Both the position numbers and the translations under genes were made by a program. From NCBI GenBank assembly GCA_016712885.1, contig JADJQF010000006.1:62001-126000 (forward strand): a DNA stretch of 64,000 nucleotides. Direction: 5' to 3'. The stretch is from Candidatus Flexicrinis proximus. Its GTDB lineage: Bacteria > Chloroflexota > Anaerolineae > Aggregatilineales > Phototrophicaceae. Below the pieces are notes generated by a model, which was not told where the DNA came from, made no database searches, and saw only the letters and a list, made by a program, of their open reading frames with translations. The number at the start of each line of letters is the position of its first letter. Position 1 is the stretch's first letter. This document shows, piece by piece, positions 43,696 through 51,743 of the stretch.

Positions 43696-44835
43696 ATGCC
43701 CGAACTGAAGATTCCTTTCAACAAACCGTACGCGACCGGCAAAGAGTTCGACTATATGCGCCAGGCGGTGGCCAACAGCCACCTGAGCGGCGACGGACCG
43801 TTCAGCAAGAAGTGCCACGGATGGCTGGAACAGGCACTGGGCGTTCACAAAGCGCTGCTGACGACCAGCTGCACCCACGCACTGGAAATGTCGGCGCTGC
43901 TGCTGGATATTCAGGCCGGCGACGAGGTGATCTGCCCGTCCTTCACGTTCGTGACGAGCATCGGCGCGTTCGTGCTGCGCGGCGCAACACCGGTCTTTTG
44001 CGATGTGCGGCCCGACACGCTCAATCTGGACGAAAACAAACTCGAAGCGCTGATCACGCCGCGCACCAAAGCGATCGTGGTCGTCCACTACGCAGGCGTC
44101 GCGTGCGAAATGGACGCGATCATGGCGATTGCGAACAGGCACGGCGTCCCGGTGGTCGAGGACAACGCCCACGCGCTGTTCAGCACCTATAAGGGCCGCT
44201 ACACCGGAACGTTCGGCGTGATGGCGACGCAGAGCTTCCACGAAACCAAAAACTTCACCTGCGGCGAAGGCGGCGCTCTGCTGATCAACGATCCCGGCCT
44301 GCACGAACGGGCCGAAATCATTCGCGAGAAAGGCACGAACCGCAGCCGTTATTTCCGCGGACAGGTCGACAAATACACGTGGGTCGACCTGGGTTCAAGC
44401 TACCTGCCAAGCGATCTGCTGGCCGCCTACCTGTGGGCGCAGTTCGAGGCTGCGGAAGATATACAGCGGCGGCGCAAAACCATCTGGGACCGCTACCAGG
44501 CCGAAATCCCGGAATGGGCCGGGCAGCATGGCGTCGGGCTGATGACGCTGCCGGAAGATCGGGTGCAGTCGTACCACATGTACTATATGCTGATGCCCTC
44601 ACTCGATTCGCGGACGACACTGATTCAATACCTGCGCGACCTGGGAATCTACGCGCCATTTCACTACCTACCCCTGCACCTGAGCGATATGGGCCGGAAA
44701 TTCGGCGGCAAGGCCGGGGATTGCCCGGTGACCGAGGATGTCTCGGACCGGCTGATCCGGCTGCCGCTGTATAACGAGCTGACCGAAGACGACCAGCAGC
44801 TTGTGATCCATGCCCTCAAGCGCTTCGAGGGATAG
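43696..44835 (+). CDS. wecE: dTDP-4-amino-4,6-dideoxygalactose transaminase (WecE/RffA)
   Basis: A 379-residue DegT/DnrJ/EryC1/StrS aminotransferase, very similar throughout to enterobacterial WecE: LLTTSCTHALEMSALLLDIQ, GDEVICPSFTFVTS, VHYAGVACEMDAIM, and REKGTNRSRYFRGQVDKYTW. The PLP lysine lies in QSFHETKNFTCGEGGALL. It transfers an amino group from glutamate to dTDP-4-keto-6-deoxyglucose, giving dTDP-4-amino-dideoxygalactose for surface glycan. Together with the GT2, ATP-grasp and epimerase genes it supports a cell-surface polysaccharide cluster. It is the last plus-strand gene before the tandem repeat. Confidence 0.93.
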   Translation: MPELKIPFNKPYATGKEFDYMRQAVANSHLSGDGPFSKKCHGWLEQALGVHKALLTTSCTHALEMSALLLDIQAGDEVICPSFTFVTSIGAFVLRGATPVFCDVRPDTLNLDENKLEALITPRTKAIVVVHYAGVACEMDAIMAIANRHGVPVVEDNAHALFSTYKGRYTGTFGVMATQSFHETKNFTCGEGGALLINDPGLHERAEIIREKGTNRSRYFRGQVDKYTWVDLGSSYLPSDLLAAYLWAQFEAAEDIQRRRKTIWDRYQAEIPEWAGQHGVGLMTLPEDRVQSYHMYYMLMPSLDSRTTLIQYLRDLGIYAPFHYLPLHLSDMGRKFGGKAGDCPVTEDVSDRLIRLPLYNELTEDDQQLVIHALKRFEG

Positions 44836-44914
44836 CGGGACGATACGGAAGATGGCGGGGACGCTGTCCCCGCACCCCTGGGAAAGGGTTTACACCCTCT
44901 CCACTCCCCTCTCT

Positions 44915-44946
44915 GCGAAATGTACACGCGTGCGTGTACATTTCGC
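44915..44946. repeat. Perfect 15-bp-arm hairpin in the first tandem unit
   Basis: GCGAAATGTACACGC (44915-44929) is the exact complement of GCGTGTACATTTCGC (44932-44946) with a GT loop. In the second unit the corresponding sequence reads CATGTTCATCTCG on its right arm and has lost pairing at about three positions. Confidence 0.85.
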
Positions 44947-45009
44947 CGTTTAGGCGCAGCCGGGTAAGCCTGCTCCCATTTCTAAGCCAATGGCTGGTTG
45001 TCATCCAGC

Positions 45010-45029
45010 GGACGCCATGTATGGCGTCC
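45010..45029. repeat. Family A palindrome in tandem unit 1
   Basis: GGACGCCATGTATGGCGTCC is palindromic apart from its two central bases and is followed by CTACAAAACACCATGTTTC and CGTACAGACGTGCGAGG. The identical palindrome is at 45306-45325 in unit 2. Confidence 0.85.
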
Positions 45030-45305
45030 CTACAAAACACCATGTTTCTTCCCGTACAGACGTGCGAGGCGCAGCACACCCACCGCAGCCAAAGCGTGCA
45101 TTGCTGGTTGAACTTCGACTCATGGCTTAGCGACAATCGCCTGTAGACATGACGCGGCGCTGCCCATACACCCCTGGGAAAGGGTTTACACCCTCTCCAC
45201 TCCCCTCTCTGCGAAATGTACACGCGTGCATGTTCATCTCGCCGTTTAGGCGCAGCCGGGTAAGCCTGCTCCCTTTTCTAAGCCAGTGGCTGGTGGTCAT
45301 CCCGC

Positions 45306-45325
45306 GGACGCCATGTATGGCGTCC
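45306..45325. repeat. Family A palindrome in tandem unit 2
   Basis: The same GGACGCCATGTATGGCGTCC sequence as in unit 1, offset by 296 bases. It is followed by CTACAAAACACCGTGTTTC and CTCGTACAGACGTGCGAG, the latter able to form its own short stem. Confidence 0.85.
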
Positions 45326-45636
45326 CTACAAAACACCGTGTTTCTTCTCGTACAGACGTGCGAGGCGCAGCACACCCACCGCCGCCAAAGCGTGCATTGC
45401 TGGTTGAACTTCGACTCATGGCTTAGCGACAATCGCCTGTAGACATGCGCGGCGCTGCCTATACACCCCTGGAAAGGGTTGGCACCCTCTCCACTCCACA
45501 AATTTTCTTCTTCTTGACCTCCTAACCCGGCGTACAGGCGGCTTAAAGAAACGACAGAGCGCGATTGGCTCCGCCCAGATGATGGGATTTGGACTGATTA
45601 CAAGACAATAGCACGGAGTTTGGAGGAAATGAGAAA

Positions 45637-45674
45637 CAAATGTTCGAACATTTGTACGAACATTTGTTCGAACG
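45637..45674. promoter_or_regulatory. Overlapping palindromes resembling LexA-type boxes
   Basis: CAAATGTTCGAACATTTG (45637-45654) is a perfect 18-base palindrome. Next to it, CGAACATTTGTTCG (45657-45670) fits the GAAC-N4-GTTC pattern of Gram-positive LexA boxes. GAACATTTG occurs twice in phase. No gene with a start is immediately downstream on either strand, so the assignment as an operator is weak. Confidence 0.35.
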
Positions 45675-45796
45675 AAGAATGAAGGCGGAGAGGACGGCGC
45701 GCCAAGGGTGTGTTAATGCTTGGAGGGGCGCCGAAGTGCGCCCACCCGTGATTAATGGCGGGAAAGCCGTTCAATCACGGACAGGCGCGAGGGGGG

Positions 45797-46618
45797 TTAC
45801 TGGGCGGGTTGTTCGGCTTCGTCGTTCTGGGGTTCCTGGGCGGACATATCGAGCGCGATCAACTGCTTGATGAGGTCACGCATGACCGGCTCGGGCAGCG
45901 CGCCCGGCTGATTAAAGACCATTGTCTTGTTCTTGATCATCATGAGGTTGGGGATGCTCATGATGCGGAAGGTCTGGGAGAGGCCGGGGTTCTCATCGAC
46001 GTTGACTTTGGCGATGCGGACCTGACCGGAATACTCCTTGGCCAGTTTTTCGAGAACGGGACCGATCTGGCGGCAGGGGCCGCACCATTCAGCCCAGAAA
46101 TCGACCAGAACGGGGAGCGGATAGTCGATGACTTCCGCCTGAAAGGTCGCGTCGGTGACTTTTACCGGCGCTGTGTCGAAGGGGGTGGTAGACATTGCAG
46201 ACTCCGTAGGTATAGGGACGAGCTTTACCGGCGCAACCGGGACGGTGGGGCGATCAGATACGGCAACGGCTTCGGGGTCGGGGGCGGCGGGCGCAGCGTT
46301 GGCTTTCGCGCGCAGTTCTTCGACCAGAAGCGGCAAATCCGTCCCCCACGGGCGGAAACGCCGTACGACTTCCTCGCCATTGGCCATGCCGACCAGCAGC
46401 GGTTTATCGCTTGTGCAAAAACGCGCGGCGGCCTGCGGGTTATCGGCAGGGTTCAGGCGCGCGAAGGACACGTCAGGATACTGAGCAACGGCAGCCCTGA
46501 ACGCACTCGAAAAGTCGCCCCGCAGGCCGTCGCCGGTGGTCAGCAGCAGCACAAGCGGCCGGTCGCCGGACAAATGGGGCGCGAGGGTCGAGTCGGTCAG
46601 CGTGATGGGTTCGCTCAT
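45797..46618 (-). CDS. Double thioredoxin-fold protein, one active domain
   Basis: A 273-residue protein. The C-terminal half (about 150-262) is a normal thioredoxin with VLVDFWAEWCGPCRQIGPVL and the cis-Pro motif IMSIPNLMMI. The N-terminal 110 residues also look thioredoxin-like (PLVLLLTTGDGLRGDFSSAF, VSFARLNPADNPQAAARF, DKPLLVGMANGEEVVRRF) but lack the CxxC pair. The linker is Ala/Pro/Val-rich. It may be a disulfide reductase with a built-in docking domain. It has no signal peptide and is divergent from the response regulator. Confidence 0.85.
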   Translation of the reverse strand: MSEPITLTDSTLAPHLSGDRPLVLLLTTGDGLRGDFSSAFRAAVAQYPDVSFARLNPADNPQAAARFCTSDKPLLVGMANGEEVVRRFRPWGTDLPLLVEELRAKANAAPAAPDPEAVAVSDRPTVPVAPVKLVPIPTESAMSTTPFDTAPVKVTDATFQAEVIDYPLPVLVDFWAEWCGPCRQIGPVLEKLAKEYSGQVRIAKVNVDENPGLSQTFRIMSIPNLMMIKNKTMVFNQPGALPEPVMRDLIKQLIALDMSAQEPQNDEAEQPAQ

Positions 46619-46717
46619 ACGTGGCGGATCCTTAAACGTGTATCAACAGGATATTTGACGGACGCAGCGGAGCAAACCTTACGAACAGGCGTTGAAAAGG
46701 ACTCAACGCTTAAGCAT

Positions 46718-46746
46718 TTGACAACGCATTACGGAAGTTGTATATT
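46718..46746 (+). promoter_or_regulatory. Strong sigma-70-type promoter of the response regulator
   Basis: TTGACA (46718-46723), a 17-base spacer, then TATATT (46741-46746). The -35 is perfect and the -10 has one mismatch. Transcription should start near 46753, about 37 bases before the start codon. Confidence 0.75.
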
Positions 46747-46789
46747 CATTACAGTACGCTACGATTAATTACATTCGCGGAGGTCCGTG

Positions 46790-47503
46790 ATGAAGAAATC
46801 GAAAGTCCTGGTTGTTGAAGACGACGATAAAATCCGCAAGCTTATTGCTGACCACCTGATGCGAACCGGTTACGACGTCGCTTCTGCCGAGGATGGACCG
46901 ACCGCGCTTGAATATATTAAGGAACACGGGCTGCCGCATATCGCGCTGGTCGACCTGATGCTGCCGAACAATATGCACGGGTTCGAGTTCAGCAGCAGAC
47001 TAAAGGCGATGGCGGACGTGCCGATCATCTTCGTGACGGCGGTGCGCGACACAGACACGGTAGTGCAGGGACTGAAGAAATACGCGGAAGATTTCGTGGT
47101 CAAGCCATTTGATACTCGCGAGCTGGAAGCGCGGATCAAGGTGGTACTGGCACGGATGCCGAGCCTGGACTATGCCAACGAGCCGCTGATCACGGTCGAC
47201 AAACACCTGAGCATCGATTTCGCGCATAATCGCGTGGTGCTGGACGGGAAGTCGATCAGTCTGACGCCGACGGAGGCGATCCTGCTGCACGTTTTGCTGC
47301 GTAATTCTGGCCGCGTGGTGGAAAACCGGATGCTGATCGCGCGGGTGTGGCCGGACGAGGATGTCTTCGAAGATACGCTGCGGGTACACATGCACCGGCT
47401 GCGCCGCAAGCTGGAGGCCGACAGCCACCATCCGCACTATATCCGCACCGAGCGCGGGATCGGCTATATGTTCACTGTGAAGCCGCAGGAAGCCGTCGAG
47501 TAA
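46790..47503 (+). CDS. OmpR/PhoB-family response regulator
   Basis: A 237-residue two-domain regulator. The receiver begins KVLVVEDDDKIRKLIADHL, with the phosphoacceptor Asp in IALVDLMLPNNMHGFEF, then Thr in IIFVTAVRD and Lys in FVVKPFDTRELEAR. The C-terminal winged helix of the OmpR type contains LTPTEAILLHVLLRNSGRVV and VHMHRLRRKLEAD, ending RTERGIGYMFTVK. No histidine kinase is next to it, so it is an orphan here. ATG at 46790 has GGAGG six bases upstream; the GTG three bases earlier is too close. Confidence 0.95.
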   Translation: MKKSKVLVVEDDDKIRKLIADHLMRTGYDVASAEDGPTALEYIKEHGLPHIALVDLMLPNNMHGFEFSSRLKAMADVPIIFVTAVRDTDTVVQGLKKYAEDFVVKPFDTRELEARIKVVLARMPSLDYANEPLITVDKHLSIDFAHNRVVLDGKSISLTPTEAILLHVLLRNSGRVVENRMLIARVWPDEDVFEDTLRVHMHRLRRKLEADSHHPHYIRTERGIGYMFTVKPQEAVE

Positions 47504-47539
47504 CCGGCGCCGGCGCGAAGACAACGCAAAAACAGCAAG

Positions 47540-47574
47540 ACACGGATGCCCGCTGGGTGTCCGTGTTCTTTTTG
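47540..47574 (+). terminator. Intrinsic terminator of the response regulator gene
   Basis: ACACGGA (47540-47546) pairs with TCCGTGT (47560-47566), with an inner CCC/GGG. TCTTTTT follows directly. It lies 37 bases past the stop codon. Confidence 0.85.
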
Positions 47575-47666
47575 GGAACCTGCTTGCATTATGAGGGTGA
47601 ATCCGCCTATAACTTCACGTCAGACTCCTGAAACACCCTATCGTGGAAACAGAGCCGAGGTATCCC

Positions 47667-48368
47667 ATGAACGAGATCATCCCGAATTTCTACGGCCTGC
47701 CCGGAATGCTGGTCGGGCGGGTGTATGTGATTAAAGACGCGGACGGGCTGACGCTGATCGACACGGCAGTTCCACCGGCGGGCAAGCGAATCATCAAGGC
47801 GATTCAGGCGGCGGGATACCAGGCATCGGACATCAAACGGGTGATGCTCACCCACGCGCACCCGGATCACTTCGGCGGGCTGCGCGCGGTTGTCGAGGCG
47901 ACAGGCGCAGAGGTATGGGCGTCGGCGGCAGAGGCGGATGTGCTGGAAGGCAGAATCGCGGTGCCTCGTGCGAACCGCGGCGAACTGCGCGGAATTAACC
48001 GGCTGCTGGTGCCACCGGACACACGCTTCAAGCCACCGGTGAAGGTGAGCCGGATCCTGAACGACGGCGAGGTGCTGCCGGTCCTGGACGGGCTGACGGT
48101 GGTCGCGACGCCGGGACATGCGCCCGGCCATGTCTCGTTCTGGCATCCGGCGAAGAAACTGCTGATCACGGGGGATGTGGTTTTTCACCTGTTTGGCCGG
48201 CTGACGCTGCCGCTGGCGTTCTTCACGGTGGACATGGCGCTAGACAAGCAGCAAATCCGCAAGCTGGCCAACCTCGGCGCGGAGGTGGTGTGTTTCGGCC
48301 ATGGCAATCCGATCATGACGGACGCGACGGCCCAGCTCAAGGCGTTTGCGGACCGCGTGGGCGCATAG
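47667..48368 (+). CDS. Metallo-beta-lactamase-fold hydrolase
   Basis: A 233-residue MBL protein. Zinc motif HAHPDHFGGL lies in LTHAHPDHFGG, the distal His in VATPGHAPGHVSFWH, and the bridging Asp in LLITGDVVFHLFG. Another His is in CFGHGNPIM. These match the two-metal hydrolase group that includes glyoxalase II-like thioesterases and quorum-quenching lactonases; the substrate is open. ATG 47667 is chosen for GAGG six bases before it, over an ATG-less extension to 47643. It is convergent with the rhomboid gene. Confidence 0.88.
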   Translation: MNEIIPNFYGLPGMLVGRVYVIKDADGLTLIDTAVPPAGKRIIKAIQAAGYQASDIKRVMLTHAHPDHFGGLRAVVEATGAEVWASAAEADVLEGRIAVPRANRGELRGINRLLVPPDTRFKPPVKVSRILNDGEVLPVLDGLTVVATPGHAPGHVSFWHPAKKLLITGDVVFHLFGRLTLPLAFFTVDMALDKQQIRKLANLGAEVVCFGHGNPIMTDATAQLKAFADRVGA

Positions 48369-48540
48369 CGCGTGGTATGCGCCTTCGATGGGGGTGCCCC
48401 CCCCAACCCCGGCAGGAGTTCGCACTCCTCGCCCCTCCATTAGCGATTTTGCGGCGCTCACGCCGCAAAATCGCAATGGGAGGTCCAGGAGTAAACGCCC
48501 TCGCCGGGGTTTGGGGTGGAACCCCTCCATAAACTGGGTT
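48362..48540 (+). repeat. Multi-hairpin intergenic repeat (family R), forward copy
   Basis: The order is GCATAGCGCGTGGTATGC, GGGGGTGCCCCCC, CCCCGGCAGGAGTTCGCACT and GCCCCTCC. Then comes a perfect 14-bp stem GCGATTTTGCGGCG with its complement (48443-48474, loop CTCA), and GGGGTTTGGGGTGGAACCCC. The stem differs at one pair from the 8.6 kb copy (T-A replaced by C-G on both arms). The copy starts inside the last codons of the MBL gene. Confidence 0.85.
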
Positions 48541-48601
48541 AACAAGAGCTTTAAGGCCAGGGCAGCGCACGATACCCGGGTCGAGCTGAATTTGCGGCGG
48601 A

Positions 48602-49482
48602 TCAGGTCAATACGGTCACGATCAGCGCGGCGACCAGCCCTGCCGCGAAATAGATAACGACCGGGAACTGGCCGGTGAGCGGACGCGTGTCGTTGATCTG
48701 GACGATGGTCTGATCGGGGCTGACCTTGACGGCGTAGCGCGGGCCGATGAGGTAAGCGAGAAGCGCGCCGCCGAGGAAGCCGCCGATGTGCGCCCAATTG
48801 TCGATGTTGAAGGCTCCGCCGCCGGTCATGTTTCCGAAGAAGCCGATAGAAAAGTTGAGTACGGCCAGCATGATGACCTGACGCAGGCGCATCTGGGCCG
48901 ACGGCCCCATGACCTTCCAGTTGGTATAGAGGTGGGCGGCTTCGGCACCGAAGAGCGCGAAGACGGCGCCAGACGCCCCGACCGAAAACACGAACGGGCT
49001 GTTCAGCCCGGCGCTGAGGATTGACCCGGCGAGGCCGCCGAGGATATAGATGAGGATATAACGCCGGTGGCCGAAAGCGACTTCGATAACCGAGCCGAGA
49101 CTCTGAGGGCCAGCATGTTCATCAGAACATGGATGATGTTGGCGTGGAGAAACATGGAGGTGAAGAGCCGCCAGTACTCTCCGGCGTCGACCGCGGCGGG
49201 CTGGTTGGCGAAGCCGCGAACGACCTCATTTTCGAGCGAAGGGATGAGCGCCGTCAGGGCAAAAATGGCGAGGTTGACGGCGATCAGCGCCCAGGTGACA
49301 TAGCTGCGCGCGGGCCGCGCGAAGTTGAAGACGACCCGCGCCATGCGGCGGGGCGGCTGGCCGTCCGGGGAGCCGGAGGGTGGCGGACGGCGCATCAGGG
49401 GATGAACCGGCTGGGGTTTCCGGTCTTTCTGTGCATCCGGCGTGACATCTTCCGGACGCTTGGGGGTCAAATTATCGGACAT
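48602..49482 (-). pseudogene. Rhomboid-family intramembrane serine protease, frameshifted
   Basis: Two adjoining frames make one rhomboid. The 5' part (from ATG 49480-49482, GAGG five bases upstream) carries a Pro-rich cytosolic head and FTSMFLHANIIHVLMNMLAL. The 3' part holds the catalytic Ser in FSVGASGAVFALFGAEAAHL and the catalytic His in NIDNWAHIGGFLGGAL. After MNMLAL the frame as written turns to Arg/Ser nonsense. The next frame reads SLGSVIEVAFGHRRYILIYI and joins smoothly to FSVGASG. So one base appears lost near 49098-49112. All other catalytic features are intact, so a sequencing slip is possible. Confidence 0.82.
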
Positions 49483-49564
49483 GACAGCCTCGATAGGCCG
49501 ACGATCGGCCAAGTATACTCTTGCTGTATCTCAATGGTCTTAGAAATTCACGGAGAGCGTATGG

Positions 49565-49790
49565 CTTGGTTGGTTCAGCCCAGGGGGCAGGGTGGCCCCC
49601 CCCCGGGGATGGGGGCGGGGGCTGGCGCTTTGCGAAGGCGGCACCCTCAGAAACAGGACACGCACACTCGGTGCTAAGCGGATGGAGTTTGTGATCCAGG
49701 GACGCCATTTGGGCCCGACGGGTTTCTTCTGGTACAGAGTGCGAGGAGCATACCCGGGAGCCAGGTGCGTTGGTCGAACAAGCTCTGGCT
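49565..49790 (+). repeat. Degenerate repeat region with a family A-like stretch
   Basis: GGACGCCATTTGGGCCCGAC, TTTCTTCTGGTACAGAGTGCG, AGGAGCATACCCGGGAGCC and TTGGTCGAACAAGC follow the order of family A but the palindrome no longer closes. Just before it, GGGGGCAGGGTGGCCCCCC and GGGATGGGGGCGGGG form a G/C-rich block like a family R remnant. It lies between two minus-strand genes. Confidence 0.5.
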
Positions 49791-50467
49791 TAGGCGTGCT
49801 GGCGGCACCATTCGGCGAGCCAGGCGCCTACTGTTTGCGCGGTATCCGGGCTGAAGTGAATGCCGTCGAACGAATAGGTGAAACCGCCGGCGGCCCGTTC
49901 AGATTCGTAATCGTTCCAGCCGGATTTGACACGATCTCCGATGCGGAAGACGGTCTGGAGGGTTAGTGGAGGGCGGTCTGGCAGGGCAGGCGGATTGAGC
50001 CGGGCAGCGAGGTCGAAGACCGGCAGGTTGAGCGCGTCGGCCACCGCCCGTGTTTCCGCGTTGAACAGCGTGGAGGCGGCCAGCGCCGCCGGGCTGTGCT
50101 CCATGGGAGGCAGACCAACCCAGACGCGGACAAAGCTCAGGGCGAATTCGTGGCAGATGTAGCGGAAGATACCGCCGTAGACCTGCGGTTCGAGATAGCC
50201 GTCGGCCAGCGCCTGCTGCGACTTGTAATACGGGCGGGTGGCCGGGAAGACATAGGCAAGGGCGTCATTGCTGCCAGGCATGATGAAGACGGCATCCGGC
50301 GCATCGTCAAGAACACGCGGGACGCGCTCCAGGAGCCGGTTGACGGTGTGGCCGGCGATGCCGTGGTTGAGCAAGGTGAAAGCGGGAAGGCGCGCCTGGG
50401 CGGCGGCCACGAAATCGCCACCGTATTTGCCTTCCGTCAAGCTGGCGCCGAGAAACGCAATTCTCAT
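49790..50467 (-). CDS. SGNH/GDSL-type hydrolase
   Basis: A 225-residue hydrolase. Block I is IAFLGASLTEGKYGGDF, so the nucleophile is the Ser of GASLT. Block III has IMPGSNDALAYVF (Asn in GSND), and block V is TYSFDGIHFSPDTAQ with the catalytic Asp-x-x-His. LLNHGIAGHTVNRLLERV is block II. SGNH enzymes cleave acyl or acetyl esters of lipids or glycans. No signal peptide is present, so it should act in the cytoplasm. It is divergent from the lytic transglycosylase. Confidence 0.88.
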   Translation of the reverse strand: MRIAFLGASLTEGKYGGDFVAAAQARLPAFTLLNHGIAGHTVNRLLERVPRVLDDAPDAVFIMPGSNDALAYVFPATRPYYKSQQALADGYLEPQVYGGIFRYICHEFALSFVRVWVGLPPMEHSPAALAASTLFNAETRAVADALNLPVFDLAARLNPPALPDRPPLTLQTVFRIGDRVKSGWNDYESERAAGGFTYSFDGIHFSPDTAQTVGAWLAEWCRQHA

Positions 50468-50604
50468 GTCAAATTCCGAACACTTGTGCTAAAATTGAGT
50501 GGTAAATTGCACCCAGATGCGGCTGCCGAAACGCGCTCGGCGAGCGCAGCTACAGACCGGGCGCAAAAAACTCACCTAAAATAGCCTAACGGAGCAGCAC
50601 GCCA

Positions 50605-51555
50605 ATGGCAAGCCGCATGATGAATCCGGATCTCGCGCCGCGTATGAGCGGGCGCCCCGCCGCACCAAAGCCTAAGCCCAGCACAAAGGCAAAGTCCGCC
50701 GGAACGACAGCCCGAACGCCGGCCGCGGTCAAACGGGTGAGCGCTGCCAGCTCGCGGACGGCCGCCAAGCCGAAAACGAGCGCCGCGCGAACGCGCAGAA
50801 ACCCCCTGCCCCGCGTCACCCGGCAGGCCGGACAGACGGTGCTGGTGGTGCCGCTGCCGCGCATCCCGGTCAAACAGATGCGAAAGACGCTGCGCGTTAT
50901 CCGGCGCGCGACGTTTCCGCGTGTCCGCCGATTGACACTACCGCGGGTCGGGATGCGCGCGCTGGCCGCAACCGCCTTTTTTGGCGCGCTGGCCTACTCG
51001 CTGATGCCGTCGGCCTTGGGCGTGCTGCGGGCGGTTCCCGGCGGGGTCGGCGATTTGTTTCGGGCCGGGGTGATCGCACCGACGTTTTCGCCGGAGGTGC
51101 AGCGCTGGGCCGGAGAGATTGGGGGCTGGGCCGAGCAGTACGGCCTCGATCCGAATTTGATGGCAACGGTCATGCAGATCGAGTCGTGCGGGCATCCGAC
51201 GGTCAGCAGCCCGGCCGGCGCGCAGGGGCTGTTTCAGGTCATGCCGTTCCACTTCGCAGACGGCGAGGCGATGCTTGAGCCGAACACGAACGCGCTTCGC
51301 GGCGCGGGGGTGCTCAAAGAGTGCCTGCGCTATTCGAACGGCGATGTGCGCGGGGCGCTGGCGTGCTATAACGGCGGGCCGTCACTGATCACGCGGCCGA
51401 CCGACCAATGGCCGGCGGAAACACAGCGCTATGTGGTGTGGGGCGAGGGGATCTACGCGGATGCGAAGGCTAACGCCGAGAGCGCGACGCTAGACGCATG
51501 GCTTAGGGCGGGGGGCGCGAGTCTGTGTGCCGCCGCGCGGAATACTGTCAAGTAG
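50605..51555 (+). CDS. Lytic transglycosylase (SLT domain) with long basic head
   Basis: A 316-residue protein. Residues 1-110 are Lys/Arg/Ala/Pro-rich with no domain (PAAPKPKPSTKAKSAGTTAR). A transmembrane or signal-anchor helix follows (ALAATAFFGALAYSLMPSAL). The SLT domain (about 165-275) has the catalytic Glu in LMATVMQIESCGHP, then SPAGAQGLFQVMPFHF and LACYNGGPSL. It cuts peptidoglycan glycan strands. Such a long basic N-terminus inside the cytoplasm is unusual and may bind DNA or polyanions. Met5 is an alternative start. Confidence 0.88.
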   Translation: MASRMMNPDLAPRMSGRPAAPKPKPSTKAKSAGTTARTPAAVKRVSAASSRTAAKPKTSAARTRRNPLPRVTRQAGQTVLVVPLPRIPVKQMRKTLRVIRRATFPRVRRLTLPRVGMRALAATAFFGALAYSLMPSALGVLRAVPGGVGDLFRAGVIAPTFSPEVQRWAGEIGGWAEQYGLDPNLMATVMQIESCGHPTVSSPAGAQGLFQVMPFHFADGEAMLEPNTNALRGAGVLKECLRYSNGDVRGALACYNGGPSLITRPTDQWPAETQRYVVWGEGIYADAKANAESATLDAWLRAGGASLCAAARNTVK

Positions 51556-51577
51556 CACAAAACAAGGGAAATAAGAG

Positions 51578-51695
51578 GGGAGAGTTTGTGGAGGCGCTGC
51601 CTCCACACCTCCGCGAGGACTTGCGCCCCTCGACCCACATCAGCGATTTTGTGGCGCAAGCGCCACAAAATCGCTGTGCGAGGCGGAGTGTCACC
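51578..51695 (-). repeat. Multi-hairpin intergenic repeat (family R), reverse partial copy
   Basis: TGTGGAGGC/GCCTCCACA (51587-51607) is a perfect 9-bp stem. A GAGGACTTGCGCCCCTC module and a 16-bp perfect stem follow, CAGCGATTTTGTGGCG with its complement (51641-51676, loop CAAG). Only the right three modules of the family are present. It lies between the convergent transglycosylase and mdh genes. Confidence 0.85.
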
Positions 51696-51743
51696 CCCTA
51701 CCCGCCGGACGAAGACATCAGGGCGGAGGGGGCAGAACGGGAA

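Larger units (their letters stand above)
44871..45500 (+). repeat. 296-bp tandem repeat, two units plus a partial third
   Basis: The start marker CACCCCTGG recurs at 44874, 45170 and 45465, giving a period of 295-296. Each unit contains a family R-like beginning (CCCTGGGAAAGGGTTTACAC), a long AT-flanked hairpin, a CCGTTTAGGCGCAGCCGGGT stretch and a complete family A repeat. The third unit breaks off near 45500 after CTCCACTCC. Units 1 and 2 differ by scattered substitutions. Confidence 0.9.
44836..45796. other. Long intergenic region with tandem repeat and palindromes
   Basis: These 961 bases lie between the convergent wecE and thioredoxin genes with no credible protein gene. Bases 44855-45500 are a tandem array of compound repeats. 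Bases 45510-45630 are unique sequence. Bases 45637-45674 hold a palindromic cluster. An open frame at 45640-45870 begins inside these palindromes and is Arg-rich with no domain; I regard it as chance. Confidence 0.75.

Noticed and set aside
44871..45500. Tandem repeat as a CRISPR array
   Set aside because: The period is 296 bases with near-identical content throughout, not short repeats with unique spacers, and no cas genes are present.
45640..45870. 76-codon open frame after the tandem repeats
   Set aside because: It begins inside a palindromic cluster, is Arg-rich without any domain, and runs into the end of the thioredoxin gene on the other strand.
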